Source: OLB7 sp966250335 (lineage in GTDB: Bacteria; Bacteroidota; Ignavibacteria; OLB7). From it: a DNA stretch of 64,000 nt. The stretch covers positions 13,801 through 77,800 of the forward strand of contig CBINGZ010000025.1 in the NCBI GenBank assembly GCA_966250335.1, given 5' to 3'. A model generated the notes under the pieces. The model made no database searches and was not told where the DNA came from. It saw only the letters and a list, made by a program, of their open reading frames with translations. The first letter of the stretch is position 1. Every line of letters begins with the position of its first letter. The translations under genes were made by a program, and so were the position numbers. This document shows, in pieces, positions 45,300-54,037 of the stretch.

Positions 45300-46205
45300 C
45301 TACTTCCCGTCCATCCCCGACCGCGCATGGGTACGGGTCATGTCGTCGGGGACGCAGAGGACGATGTCGGCCTTGTTCAGGTTCTCCTTGTCGAGCGTTT
45401 CGACCTTCTCCTGGTTCACGGTCGTCACGGTCACGATCCGGACGCCGGGACGGAACCGCCGCAGGTACCAGACGATCCCCTCGTGCAGATCGCTGTGATA
45501 CGCTCCGTTGATATGGAGGAAATGCCTGCCGGGAGCAAGCGACCCTGCGATGAAATGTCCCATCGTCGCATCCTTCACCGCCTGCGCGTGGATGAACCCC
45601 GTCCCGCCGTCCGCCCCGTGCGTCATGCCGCTCAGCGCTCTGTAGCTTTCAAGCGTCGTGTCGACCACGATAGGAAGCATCGCGATATATCTTTTCGCTT
45701 CCTCCGGCAGCGAGTCGAGCGTGGCGAGTCCCTTTCTGTAGACCGCCGACGCGTATCGCCTCGGGATATTCGTGGCAACGAACCCGATCCCGCTCTCCTT
45801 CGCGAACTCCAGGATCGCGCGGTAGTCGGTGGCGTAGTTCGGCCAGAGTCTCACCTCCGACTCGAAGCTGGAGCGGCTGATCGCCCCGTTCAGATATTCG
45901 TCGAGGAGCAGTTGATTGTCCGCCTCGAAGAACTCGCCGCCGAGCGTCAGGCTGTCGCCGAACCGGGCGTGAAGCGCGCGCGCCGTCCGGAGCTGGAGCC
46001 AGTGGGCGATCGGGTTGTCGTGCTGTTCGCCGAAGAAGACGACATCGGCGTCGTACATCATCTCCAGAGCGTCCTCCCAGCTGATCGCCTTCCCGTCGCC
46101 GCTGAAGAGGGTGAAGGCGGCCGGCTCGTCGGCCCGGGCCGCGGCGGGGAGAAGAACGACCGCAAGAAGAACTGCGGAGAGAAACGGACGGAACGTTCCG
46201 ATCAT
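45300..46205 (-). CDS. ChaN/Tiki-family haem-binding protein
   Basis: A 301-residue exported protein (MIGTFRPFLSAVLLAVVLL, AAARADE cleavage) with the family motifs VVFFGEQHDNPIAHWLQLR near residue 55 and LHINGAYHSDLHEGIVWYL near 230. These belong to the ChaN/DUF399 group, whose Campylobacter member binds haem and is linked to iron uptake. It is the last gene of the haem operon, with its ATG overlapping the stop of the HmuY-like lipoprotein gene (ATGA). Cofactor handling in the periplasm or at the outer membrane is inferred. Confidence 0.87.
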   Translation of the reverse strand: MIGTFRPFLSAVLLAVVLLPAAARADEPAAFTLFSGDGKAISWEDALEMMYDADVVFFGEQHDNPIAHWLQLRTARALHARFGDSLTLGGEFFEADNQLLLDEYLNGAISRSSFESEVRLWPNYATDYRAILEFAKESGIGFVATNIPRRYASAVYRKGLATLDSLPEEAKRYIAMLPIVVDTTLESYRALSGMTHGADGGTGFIHAQAVKDATMGHFIAGSLAPGRHFLHINGAYHSDLHEGIVWYLRRFRPGVRIVTVTTVNQEKVETLDKENLNKADIVLCVPDDMTRTHARSGMDGK

Positions 46206-47233
46206 AATTTCTGCGACTCCATGAGAGGATATCCCTTATCCCCGGCGCTGTTGTAGAAATCGAGGAACCGGAACTTGTAGTAGAAGCCGCCGGCATCGCG
46301 CAAGATATATGTCGGGGAGTGTATCACATAGATCCCTTTCTGCAGATCGTACGATTTCCACTCGTAGCCCACCGCGTCCAGACGCTCGGTCAGATCATAG
46401 CTTCCGATGTCGGCCGTCGTGATCTCCTCGAACTTCCTCACGCTGTCGACCGCCACGGCCGTGCCGTAACGGTTCAGGAGCACCCCGGTCACCGAGTAGG
46501 GGATCAGCTCAGGCGCGTAGAAGATATGGGTATATCGTGTAAAGAGAATATCCCACGCCCCCTTCGGCGGCTCGATCTCCACCACGGTCCCTCCGTTGTC
46601 GAACGTCAGGCCGACGAGCGAGCGCTCGGGGTCTCTGGCGATCCTGATCGTCCGGTCGTTCGCGTTCTTCAGGTCGCCGACTCTCACGGTGTAGCCCCCG
46701 GCGTCGGCCGCCACTATCATGAACTTCGCGTAGCCGAGCGGCTGGGCGTCGTGCGAGTAACCTCGGTCCGCGACATAGACATGTCCCAGGGTCGCCACCC
46801 CCTCCTGGCTTTTCGTCCACCAGGCGCCGATCGCCGAGGAATCGATTTCGCCCGATGGCCTGTCGTACTCCCACGTCAGCTCCTTGTACGAGGTGACCCC
46901 CTCGAACGGGACGGCGCCGGCATCCGCCACCGCCATGATCTGGGCCCCGTTCAGGACCACGCCGAAACTGTCCGGCTCGCACTGGAAGCCGAGATCCCAG
47001 TCGGCGATCGGGCTGCTCCGGACGGCGGTCGCCGTCTCCACGTCGAAATAGACCCGATTGCGATAGTCCGATCCCATCGCTATCTCCGACTGCACGGCGT
47101 CGCCGCGGTCGTACGGGGCCACGGGGGACTCCTCCGGTATGCATCCGGTCAGCAATGCCCCCAGGGCCGCGCATACTATCGCGCCGCGAAACGGGAAGCG
47201 GGGCGCCGCCCCCCTTGTGGAGAGAGAGATCAT
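46202..47233 (-). CDS. HmuY-like haem-binding lipoprotein
   Basis: A 343-residue lipoprotein (…GALLTGC, cysteine 31). The mature protein has RVYFDVETATAVRSSPIADW followed by DLGFQCEPDSFGVVLNG, then WDILFTRYTHIFYAPELIPY with SVTGVLLNRYG. The order WDxxF, KY/RY and PYxVTGV is the signature of HmuY (PF14064), which strips haem from host or environmental carriers. Histidines near YTH and at HSPTYIL could ligate haem. It overlaps the upstream receptor and downstream ChaN-like gene by 4 bp each, so all three are one transcription unit. Confidence 0.85.
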   Translation of the reverse strand: MISLSTRGAAPRFPFRGAIVCAALGALLTGCIPEESPVAPYDRGDAVQSEIAMGSDYRNRVYFDVETATAVRSSPIADWDLGFQCEPDSFGVVLNGAQIMAVADAGAVPFEGVTSYKELTWEYDRPSGEIDSSAIGAWWTKSQEGVATLGHVYVADRGYSHDAQPLGYAKFMIVAADAGGYTVRVGDLKNANDRTIRIARDPERSLVGLTFDNGGTVVEIEPPKGAWDILFTRYTHIFYAPELIPYSVTGVLLNRYGTAVAVDSVRKFEEITTADIGSYDLTERLDAVGYEWKSYDLQKGIYVIHSPTYILRDAGGFYYKFRFLDFYNSAGDKGYPLMESQKL

Positions 47234-49449
47234 CTGATCGAGGCTGAAAGGTTGATGAAGAAGGTCCGCCCCCATGAGATCGACATGGTGGTCTCCCCCG
47301 ACCCGTGCGCCGATCCGTCCGACGCGCCGGCCGGAACGTCGACCACGTCGAGCAGGTTCTTGGCCCCCGCCCTGACCGTGAACATGTCGTCCAGGAAGGA
47401 GCGCGCGACCGAAAGGTTCAGCATGTGGAAATCGTCGACGTAGCGTTCCTCCGGAATCCCCTCCTCGTTCATGATGAAGTAGGGAAGGTTGCCGGTGTAC
47501 TTGTAGTCGGTCGAGATCTCCCCAAGACCATCGATCCGCCACGTCAGTTCCCCCACGGCCTCCAGGGCGAACGAGAACCTCTCGACTCCCGGCAGCGCGT
47601 TGTCGTTCTCGCGGCCTGTCCATCCCATTCCGATAGAACCGGTGACGTCGGCCCTGTCGTAGCGGGCGTTCAGCTTCATGCCGGTGGTGGCGTACGTTCC
47701 GATATTTCTGTACGAGTAGAGGTCGCCGTCCACGGAGACAAGCGTGATCAGGTCGTTGATCGCGTTGTAGTACCCGGACGCCTCGACGTCGAGCAGCGAC
47801 TCCTCGAACGGCTTCCTCCAGCCGAACGAGAGGTTTACGTTGTGGGAGGTCTCGGCGCGGAGATCCTGGTTCCCCACGATATGATGGTTGATGTCGACGA
47901 AGTAGAAGTAGAGATCGCGAAGCGATGGAGCCCTGAACCCGCGCGCGTACGAGCCGCGCAACGTGATCCCGCTGCCGGCATCCGCCTTCAGGTTGAGCGA
48001 GGGGATGAGAGGAGCATCGTATCGGGTGTTGTACGTGCCCCGTATCGCCGGCTGCACCGCGAGCCATTCCACCGGAGAGTAGCGGACGCTCCCGAAGAGA
48101 GCGTAGTCGCCTCCCGACTGATATCCTTCATCCACCCGGCCGCCGCTCGTCGATTCGGCGAGGGCGTCGAGCCCCGCCTGCCATGAGAAGACCCCGGTGT
48201 CGGGAGCGCCGAGCGTCGCGCGGACCGTCCAGGAATCGAAGCCGGTGGTGTCGTGCTCGCTCGGTTCCGCCACCGGCTGTTCCTGAAGGGTCACCAGGTT
48301 CTTGACGTAGGTGTTCTTCCGGCGGGTGTAGAGAGAATATCCCGCGGAGAAGTCGAGGATCCCCGGCCCGAGCTCTCCGTTGAGCTGGAGCCGGTTGGTG
48401 AGGCGCTCGGTGAGATAGGTATCGTCGAACGCGCTCTCGCGGTACGGGGCGCGCGGAACGCCTCGGTTAAGGATATAATCGTGACCGTAGTCGACCGAGT
48501 ATTCCGCGGTGAGATCGCCGAAGCGCCGTGACAGATCGAGGTTGCCGAAGTACTGCACCCGAGGCTTCCACCGCTTGAAGCGTGAGGTGTCGGGGCGCGC
48601 GAACCCGGCGAAGAAGTGGCGGCCGCCGGAGAGGAGGGCGCGCGTCTCCGAGAGCCCCAGCGTCACCCTTCCATCCACGTCGACGACGCCGACCGACTCG
48701 CCGTGGAGATCGACCTTCGCCGTCATCCCCTGCGAGGCCCCTTTACGGGTGATGATATTGACGACCCCGCCGAGCGCGTCGGTCCCGTAGACGACGGAGA
48801 GAGGCCCCTCGATCACCTCCACCCGTTCGGCCTCGTTGAGGTTGATCTGGCCGATGTCGATGATCTCACCGACCCTTCCGATCACCGGAAGCCCGTCGAT
48901 GAGGATCTTGACGTTGTAGCCCGAAAGCCCCTGCAGGCTCATCGAACTCCCCAGCACGTTGTCCTGCGACAGGCGGACGTTCAGTTCCCCCTGCATCAGA
49001 TCGCGCAGGTTCTGCGCCCCCCGGGCATCTATCTGCTCGCGATCTATCGATCTGACCTTGTAGAGCGAACGGTCGGCGTCGGTCGGGACGTACTGCCCGG
49101 TGACGACGAGCCCCCGCCCTCCCACGACCTTCGCCCGCAGCCCGACCGTGCCGATCTCCCCCGGTCCGAGCGTATCGGCATGGGGGTGGAAGGCGACATG
49201 GGTGACGACGACGGCGACACGGGCGGCGAAGGGGTGAAACGCCGTACCGTTGCGGTCGGAGAGGCGGGTGATCGACGAATCGGCGCACGCGCCGGAGAGG
49301 CAGGTGAACCGCACGGTCGCATAGGCGACCGGGGCGCCCGTCGAATCGGTTACGCGGACACCTCCCTTTCGGTCGGCGGACTGCGCATGGGCGATCGACG
49401 CCAGGGAAAGCAGCAGCGCCGCTGTGAGCGGCACGATATTCCTGATCAT
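47230..49449 (-). CDS. TonB-dependent outer-membrane receptor, HmuR-like
   Basis: A 739-residue receptor with a signal peptide (MIRNIVPLTAALLLSLASIA), an N-terminal carboxypeptidase-regulatory-like domain (VRVTDSTGAPVAYATVRFTC), the plug (SIDREQIDARGAQNLRDLMQ, VKILIDGLPVIGRVGEII, ERVEVIEGPLSVVYGTDALG, GVVNIITRK) and a 22-strand beta barrel ending MSISWGRTFFINLSASIR, with the terminal aromatic pattern. The DGLPV and IEGPLSVVYG motifs are those of haem or vitamin B12 type receptors. Between two HmuY-like genes, the likely ligand is haem. TonB/ExbBD are not in the window. Confidence 0.92.
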   Translation of the reverse strand: MIRNIVPLTAALLLSLASIAHAQSADRKGGVRVTDSTGAPVAYATVRFTCLSGACADSSITRLSDRNGTAFHPFAARVAVVVTHVAFHPHADTLGPGEIGTVGLRAKVVGGRGLVVTGQYVPTDADRSLYKVRSIDREQIDARGAQNLRDLMQGELNVRLSQDNVLGSSMSLQGLSGYNVKILIDGLPVIGRVGEIIDIGQINLNEAERVEVIEGPLSVVYGTDALGGVVNIITRKGASQGMTAKVDLHGESVGVVDVDGRVTLGLSETRALLSGGRHFFAGFARPDTSRFKRWKPRVQYFGNLDLSRRFGDLTAEYSVDYGHDYILNRGVPRAPYRESAFDDTYLTERLTNRLQLNGELGPGILDFSAGYSLYTRRKNTYVKNLVTLQEQPVAEPSEHDTTGFDSWTVRATLGAPDTGVFSWQAGLDALAESTSGGRVDEGYQSGGDYALFGSVRYSPVEWLAVQPAIRGTYNTRYDAPLIPSLNLKADAGSGITLRGSYARGFRAPSLRDLYFYFVDINHHIVGNQDLRAETSHNVNLSFGWRKPFEESLLDVEASGYYNAINDLITLVSVDGDLYSYRNIGTYATTGMKLNARYDRADVTGSIGMGWTGRENDNALPGVERFSFALEAVGELTWRIDGLGEISTDYKYTGNLPYFIMNEEGIPEERYVDDFHMLNLSVARSFLDDMFTVRAGAKNLLDVVDVPAGASDGSAHGSGETTMSISWGRTFFINLSASIR

Positions 49450-49473
49450 GGGATTACGTTGAGGTCCCCGGCT

Positions 49474-49504
49474 GCCGCCGCCCGGATATGCGCCGGGCGG
49501 CGGC
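49474..49504 (-). promoter_or_regulatory. Strong hairpin between HmuY-like gene and receptor gene
   Basis: GCCGCCGCCCGG (49474-49485) and CCGGGCGGCGGC (49493-49504) form a perfect 12-bp stem with a 7-base loop, in the 91-bp gap between the stop of the first HmuY-like gene and the start of the receptor gene. There is no T tract. A partial terminator or an RNA-stability element that makes the first gene more abundant is the likely role. Confidence 0.55.
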
Positions 49505-49540
49505 TGAGGGGATGGTCTGTTCCGACATCGTGTGCATCGA

Positions 49541-50794
49541 TCAACGGAGCATCAGACGCCGGTTCGTCTGCTTTCCGTCGATGTTCAGAACGACCATGTA
49601 GAGGCCCGCGGGAGCGTCGATCCGCACCGGCTCGACATGCATGCCGGAGGAGGCGTCAAGCCCGCGCTCCAGCACCACGCGACCGGCGGGGTCGACCACC
49701 GAGAGCCGCGCCGCGCCTGCCGGGCGCTCGATCGTGTAGACACAGGAGAGCTGCGCGTCCCGATCGACGACGTTCGGATAGATCGCAAGGCTTGCCGCGA
49801 CGGCCCCTTCGCTCTCCACCGAGGAGACGCCGAGCGCCTGGCTCGTGAAGTCGAAGTTGCCGGTGGCGCTGCCGCCGAAGCCGGTGAAGATGACGCGGTA
49901 GATCGCCGACTCGCGGGTCCTTACGAAGAAGACCTGATCGGGGCGGATCACGTACGAGCCGCCGCTGAACGACTTCCAGTCGTAGCCGATGGTGTTGATC
50001 ACATCGGAGTACGCCTCTTCGGCGGGGGCCGGCTCGGTCGCCGGGGTCGCGGTGGTCACATCCGCCACCAGCACGCCGGCATTGGAACGGACTCCGGTGA
50101 CGCCGTAGGGGATATCGAGGTTGGGACCGGCGAAGTCGATGTACTTGCCGAAGAGAAGATCCCACGCCTCGGTCTGCGGCTCACGGTCGACGATCGTGCC
50201 GTTGCCGATCGAGTAGTAGAGGAAGTTCTTGCCGGCGGCGGTCTTCTTGTCGAGGGTCGCGGTCATCTGGTTGCTTCCGTCCAGATCGGCGTACTTGAAG
50301 GTGTAGACCCCGCTGGCGAGCCCCGAGATGACGATCTGCTTCGCCGTGCCGTTCGGAAGGACGATCACATAGAGGGTGGTGCCGGAGACGGTGTGGTTGA
50401 TCATCGAATAGGTCCCCCATCCGAAATCGCCGTTCCCCGGATCGGCGTCCATCGTGAACGCTCCCATATCCCAGGTCCCGGTCGAGTTGTACCAGGGGGT
50501 CCATCCGGCGCTCAGGCCGGCTGTGTCCACGGCCGACCCGAAGTCCTTGGCGGCCTTCTCCGGCACGGCGTAGAGCTGGACGTTGTTCCCGCCGTTGGTG
50601 ATGATGGAGGAGGCGAAGCCGGTCACCTGGAAGCCGATATCCCACGAGTTGAGCGGGCTCTTGACGGCCGTTCCGGTCTCGAGATCGTAGTAGACCTCAT
50701 CGGCATAGCCGGCTCCGGTGGAGACGGTCTGCTGGGCCGTGAGGGCGGCCGGGGCCGCCAGCGTCATGGCAAGGAGTAGAGTCGATATCCGCAT
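49541..50794 (-). CDS. HmuY-like protein with C-terminal type IX secretion sorting domain
   Basis: A 417-residue exported protein with a cleavable signal (MRISTLLLAMTLAAPAALTA). The body carries the HmuY signature: VYYDLETGTAVKSPLNSWDI, then WDLLFGKYIDFAGPNLDIPY and GVTGVRSNAG, with a single histidine in the haem domain (INHTVSG). The C-terminal 80 residues (SLAIYPNVVDRDAQLSCVY to GLYMVVLNIDGK, then RRLMLR) match the type IX sorting domain: an initial YPN, a GRVV strand and the final GxYxVxL with a basic last strand. So this copy is predicted to be secreted or attached to the cell surface, unlike the lipoprotein paralogue. It heads the haem operon. Confidence 0.85.
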   Translation of the reverse strand: MRISTLLLAMTLAAPAALTAQQTVSTGAGYADEVYYDLETGTAVKSPLNSWDIGFQVTGFASSIITNGGNNVQLYAVPEKAAKDFGSAVDTAGLSAGWTPWYNSTGTWDMGAFTMDADPGNGDFGWGTYSMINHTVSGTTLYVIVLPNGTAKQIVISGLASGVYTFKYADLDGSNQMTATLDKKTAAGKNFLYYSIGNGTIVDREPQTEAWDLLFGKYIDFAGPNLDIPYGVTGVRSNAGVLVADVTTATPATEPAPAEEAYSDVINTIGYDWKSFSGGSYVIRPDQVFFVRTRESAIYRVIFTGFGGSATGNFDFTSQALGVSSVESEGAVAASLAIYPNVVDRDAQLSCVYTIERPAGAARLSVVDPAGRVVLERGLDASSGMHVEPVRIDAPAGLYMVVLNIDGKQTNRRLMLR

Positions 50795-50833
50795 GCGTTT
50801 GCTCCGCGTTAGTGTTCGAGGGGATAACAGTGT

Positions 50834-50852
50834 ATTTGGATTAAGTCCAAAT
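50834..50852. promoter_or_regulatory. 19-bp palindrome, candidate metalloregulator operator of the haem operon
   Basis: ATTTGGATTAAGTCCAAAT: perfect 7-bp arms ATTTGGA/TCCAAAT around a 5-base centre, in an otherwise AT-rich island 40 bp before the first gene's ATG (50794). On the minus strand, TTAATTTGG overlapping one arm is close to the TAnnTTTG -7 box used by Bacteroidota. Symmetric AT-rich 19-mers of this kind are typical of Fur and DtxR/MntR-family repressors; which one binds is not known. Confidence 0.6.
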
Positions 50853-50984
50853 TAATCACTCCGACGCGGAGAAGCAACAGGGAGATGGGGAAGGAATTCG
50901 TTTCACGTCGTGTGCGGGGTGAAAGGGGGTCGCAGGGAGAGGGCAATCGAGGGGGTATCATGAGGATCTCTCGCCGCGTATATC

Positions 50985-51150
50985 GGCTCCCGTAGGGAGC
51001 GCCCGGATGTAGCCACGGCCATTCCATTATTCTTCGAGCGCTGTAGGGGCGTGCCGGTCTTCTTCGCGGCAGGCAGACTGGTACGCCCCTACGAGGCTTG
51101 GCAATTGGTGGGGAACGTTGCGGCTACAGGTGGTACGCCCCTATGGGGCT
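50985..51150. repeat. Dispersed intergenic hairpin element, copy 3
   Basis: GGCTCCCGTAGGGAGC (50985-51000) followed by TGTAGCC, then further units around 51045-51066 (GCTGTAGGGGCGTGCC) and 51092-51106 (GGTACGCCCCTACG), ending with GGCTACAGGTGGTACGCCCC and the mirrored GGGGC near 51145-51150. The order inverted unit, inner units, direct unit is that of the 45.1-kb copy, with more divergence. Confidence 0.65.
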
Positions 51151-51291
51151 GTATGGCCCGGAAATATGGGTGACGGTTGTGAAGGCGCATTTATCGCAAA
51201 GCGATAACCGAGATATTCGGACCGGGCTGAAGGCTACGTTGGAATGCCGCGAGGCCCTATCCGGAGCGCCCCGGCAGGGTCGGGAAAAATG

Positions 51292-51331
51292 GAAAGAGCC
51301 GGGATACGATATATCGCATCCCGGCTCTTTC
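51292..51331 (-). terminator. Rho-independent terminator of topA
   Basis: A near-perfect 40-bp palindrome: arms GAAAGAGCCGGGAT (51292-51305) and ATCCCGGCTCTTTC (51318-51331), whose 12-base centre ACGATATATCGC also pairs. On the minus strand it is followed by CATTTTTCCC. It lies 37 bp after the topA stop. Confidence 0.8.
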
Positions 51332-51367
51332 ATATCCAATTACGATATGGCCATCCGCGGGCGGGGC

Positions 51368-53953
51368 TTACTTCGCCTTGGCCTTCGCGGGCTTCTTTCC
51401 CTTCGGCTTTTTCTGCGGAGGGTTTGCCTTTCGTTCGTCGAGGAGCTGGACGGCGTGCTCGACGGTGAGATCGTCGACGGGGGTATCCTTCGGGATCGGG
51501 GCGTTGATCTCGCCGTGCTTGACGTAGGGACCGTACCGGCCGACGTAGGCTTCGATCGGCTCGCCGTTCTCCGGGTGGGAGCCGACGATCCGCACCAGCC
51601 CCCGCTTCCCCTGTCCCAGCTTCTTCAGGTCGAGCAGCTCCAGCGCGCGCGGCAGCTCCACGGCCAGGATGTCGTCGCCCGCCTTCAGGGAGGCGAACTC
51701 GCCGTCATGAACCACGAACGGACCGAACCGCCCGATCCCCACCTTCACCTCCTTCCCCGTCTCCGGATGAGCCCCGAGCGTCTTCGGCAGCTCCACAAGA
51801 CCGATCGCCTGCTCCAGGGTGATATTCTCCGGCGTGATCCCCTTCGGAAGGGTCGTCCGGGTCACCTTCTCCTTGCTCCCCGCCTCCGGGTCGTCGCCGA
51901 GCTGTACGTACGCTCCGTACGGGCCGGCCTTCACGTAGATCGGCAGACCGCTTACCGGGTGACGGCCGAACTCCTCGGAACCCGATAGTTTACGGCGGAT
52001 GATCAGCTCGGCCTCCTCGGAGGTGAGATCGGCCGGACCTATCGTATCGGGAAGCGATACGCGTACCACTTCCTCACCACCCTGCTCCAGATAGGCTCCG
52101 AAACGTCCCACACGCACGTCGGCGTCCAGGTCATCGAACTGGATCGTGCACGCCTGCCGCGGGTCGATCTTCGCCTCCTGCTCCTGCACCTGCTCCTCCA
52201 GCCCCGCGTCTCCGCGATAGAACTCGGTCAGATAGGGGAGCGAATCGGCGTCGCCGGCGGCGATGTCGTCGAGCGTCTGCTCCATGCGGGCGGTGAAGTT
52301 CAGATCGACGAGGAGGGGGAAATACTGCTCCAGCAGCGAGGTGACCGCCATCGCCGTGAAGGTCGGCACGAGCTGGGTTCCCTGCTTCCTGACGTAGCCG
52401 CGCTCCTGCACGGTGTTGATGATCGTGGCGTAGGTGCTGGGACGCCCGATCCCCTCACGCTCCAGCGACTGGACCAGCGTCGCCTCGGTGAAGCGCGCCG
52501 GGGGCTTCGTCTCATGCCCCACCGTCTGCAGATCGCGGATGTTCAGTTCATCCCCCTTCCTCAGCGGAGGAAGCGGAGCGTCGCGATCCTCCAGCGTCGC
52601 CTCGGGATCATCGGTCCCCTCCACATACGCCCGGAAGAACCCCGGGAACTCGATCCGCTTGCCGACCGAACGGAAGACCGCGTTCCCCGCCTCGATCGCC
52701 GCGTTGACGAACCGGATACGGGCGTCGGCCATCTGCGTCGCCATCGACCGCTTCCAGATAAGATCGTACAACGCCGCTTCCACCCCCTCCAGCCGGAGCT
52801 CGGCCGAGGTCGGCATGTTCGTGCCGGCGGGACGTATCGCTTCGTGAGCTTCCTGCGCCGCCTTGCTCTTGGTCGTGAACTTGCGGGGGTTCGGGGTCAG
52901 ATACTCCGAACCGTACTTCGTCTCCACCGCCTCCCGGATCGCGCGGATCGCCTGCTCCGAGAGATTGACCGAGTCGGTACGCATATACGTGATGAACCCG
53001 CGCTCGTAGAGCTTCTGCGCGGTCCGCATCGTCTCCTGCGCGCTCAGTCCCAGTTTCCTGTTCGACTCCTGCTGGAGCGTGGAAGTCGTGAACGGCGGCG
53101 CCGCGGTGCGGGTCTCCACCTTCTCCTCCACTTCCCCCACACGCCATCTCTCGTCGAGAAGACGGGAGCGGAGCGCGACCGCCTCGGCCTGATCGAGCAG
53201 CAGCGTTTCCTTCCCCTCGGCCAGCCGTCCGGTGTTCGGATCGAAGTCCTTGCCGGTGGCGAGCCTGCGACCGCCGAGCGAGATCATGATCGACTCGAAC
53301 TCCTGCGGCGCGTCGGTCAGGGTGAGCGACGCCTTCAGATCCCAGTAGGTGGCGCTCCGGAAGCGGCGGCGCTCCCGTTCGCGGATCACCAGCAGCCGCA
53401 CCGCCACCGACTGGACGCGACCGGCGGAGAGTCCTCGCGCGATCTTTTTCCAGAGGAGGGGTGAAAGGGTGTAGCCGTAGAGCCTGTCGAGCACACGGCG
53501 CGTCTCCTGGGCGCGCACCAGCTTGTCGTCGATCGAGCGGGTATGCTCGAGCGCCTCCTGGATCGCCTCCTCGGTGATCTCATGGAAGACCATCCGTTTC
53601 ACCGGCACCTTGGGGCGCAGGATCTCCAGAAGATGCCATCCTATCGACTCCCCTTCACGGTCTTCGTCGGTCGCGATGATCAGTTCGTCCGCTTCCTTCA
53701 CGGCGCTCTTGAGCCGCTTGACGACGTCGCTCTTGCCGGAAGGGATCACATAGAGAGGCTTAAACTCATGGTCGACGTCGACCCCGAGGCGGGCCCATTT
53801 CTCCTTCTTCAACCCCGTGGGGATATCGGCGGCCTTCGCCGGCAGATCCCGCACGCTCCCCATGGATGCTTCGACCTGATAGTCCGCGGGCAGGAACGAC
53901 TTGATCGTCCGCGCCTTGGTCGGCGACTCCACGATGACCAGTTTTTTAGCCAT
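51368..53953 (-). CDS. topA: DNA topoisomerase I (type IA)
   Basis: An 861-residue enzyme that relaxes negative supercoils. The TOPRIM domain has KKLVIVESPTKARTIKSFL and ATDEDREGE; the catalytic tyrosine is Tyr323 in GFITYMRTDSVNLS. ARGLSAGRVQSVAVRLLV and GIGRPSTYATIINTVQERGY are further family motifs. The C-terminus carries repeated topoisomerase C-terminal modules (such as GRFGAYLEQGGEEVVRVSLP) and a lysine/proline/alanine-rich tail (KPKGKKPAKAKAK); no cysteine zinc-finger modules are visible. Length and start are normal. Confidence 0.97.
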   Translation of the reverse strand: MAKKLVIVESPTKARTIKSFLPADYQVEASMGSVRDLPAKAADIPTGLKKEKWARLGVDVDHEFKPLYVIPSGKSDVVKRLKSAVKEADELIIATDEDREGESIGWHLLEILRPKVPVKRMVFHEITEEAIQEALEHTRSIDDKLVRAQETRRVLDRLYGYTLSPLLWKKIARGLSAGRVQSVAVRLLVIRERERRRFRSATYWDLKASLTLTDAPQEFESIMISLGGRRLATGKDFDPNTGRLAEGKETLLLDQAEAVALRSRLLDERWRVGEVEEKVETRTAAPPFTTSTLQQESNRKLGLSAQETMRTAQKLYERGFITYMRTDSVNLSEQAIRAIREAVETKYGSEYLTPNPRKFTTKSKAAQEAHEAIRPAGTNMPTSAELRLEGVEAALYDLIWKRSMATQMADARIRFVNAAIEAGNAVFRSVGKRIEFPGFFRAYVEGTDDPEATLEDRDAPLPPLRKGDELNIRDLQTVGHETKPPARFTEATLVQSLEREGIGRPSTYATIINTVQERGYVRKQGTQLVPTFTAMAVTSLLEQYFPLLVDLNFTARMEQTLDDIAAGDADSLPYLTEFYRGDAGLEEQVQEQEAKIDPRQACTIQFDDLDADVRVGRFGAYLEQGGEEVVRVSLPDTIGPADLTSEEAELIIRRKLSGSEEFGRHPVSGLPIYVKAGPYGAYVQLGDDPEAGSKEKVTRTTLPKGITPENITLEQAIGLVELPKTLGAHPETGKEVKVGIGRFGPFVVHDGEFASLKAGDDILAVELPRALELLDLKKLGQGKRGLVRIVGSHPENGEPIEAYVGRYGPYVKHGEINAPIPKDTPVDDLTVEHAVQLLDERKANPPQKKPKGKKPAKAKAK

Positions 53954-54037
53954 GTATTTCTCGATCTCGAAATAGTAGATCCGCTGGATGTTCCATTCCC
54001 CCTTCGTTCCCTCTCTTCCCTCCCCGGACGGACCGGT

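Larger units (their letters stand above)
50795..51367. other. Intergenic upstream of haem operon, holds operator, repeats and terminator
   Basis: About 570 bp between the haem operon start and the topA stop. It contains the 19-bp palindrome (50834-50852), a dispersed hairpin element (50985-51150) and the topA terminator (51292-51331). No gene is seen. Confidence 0.7.
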
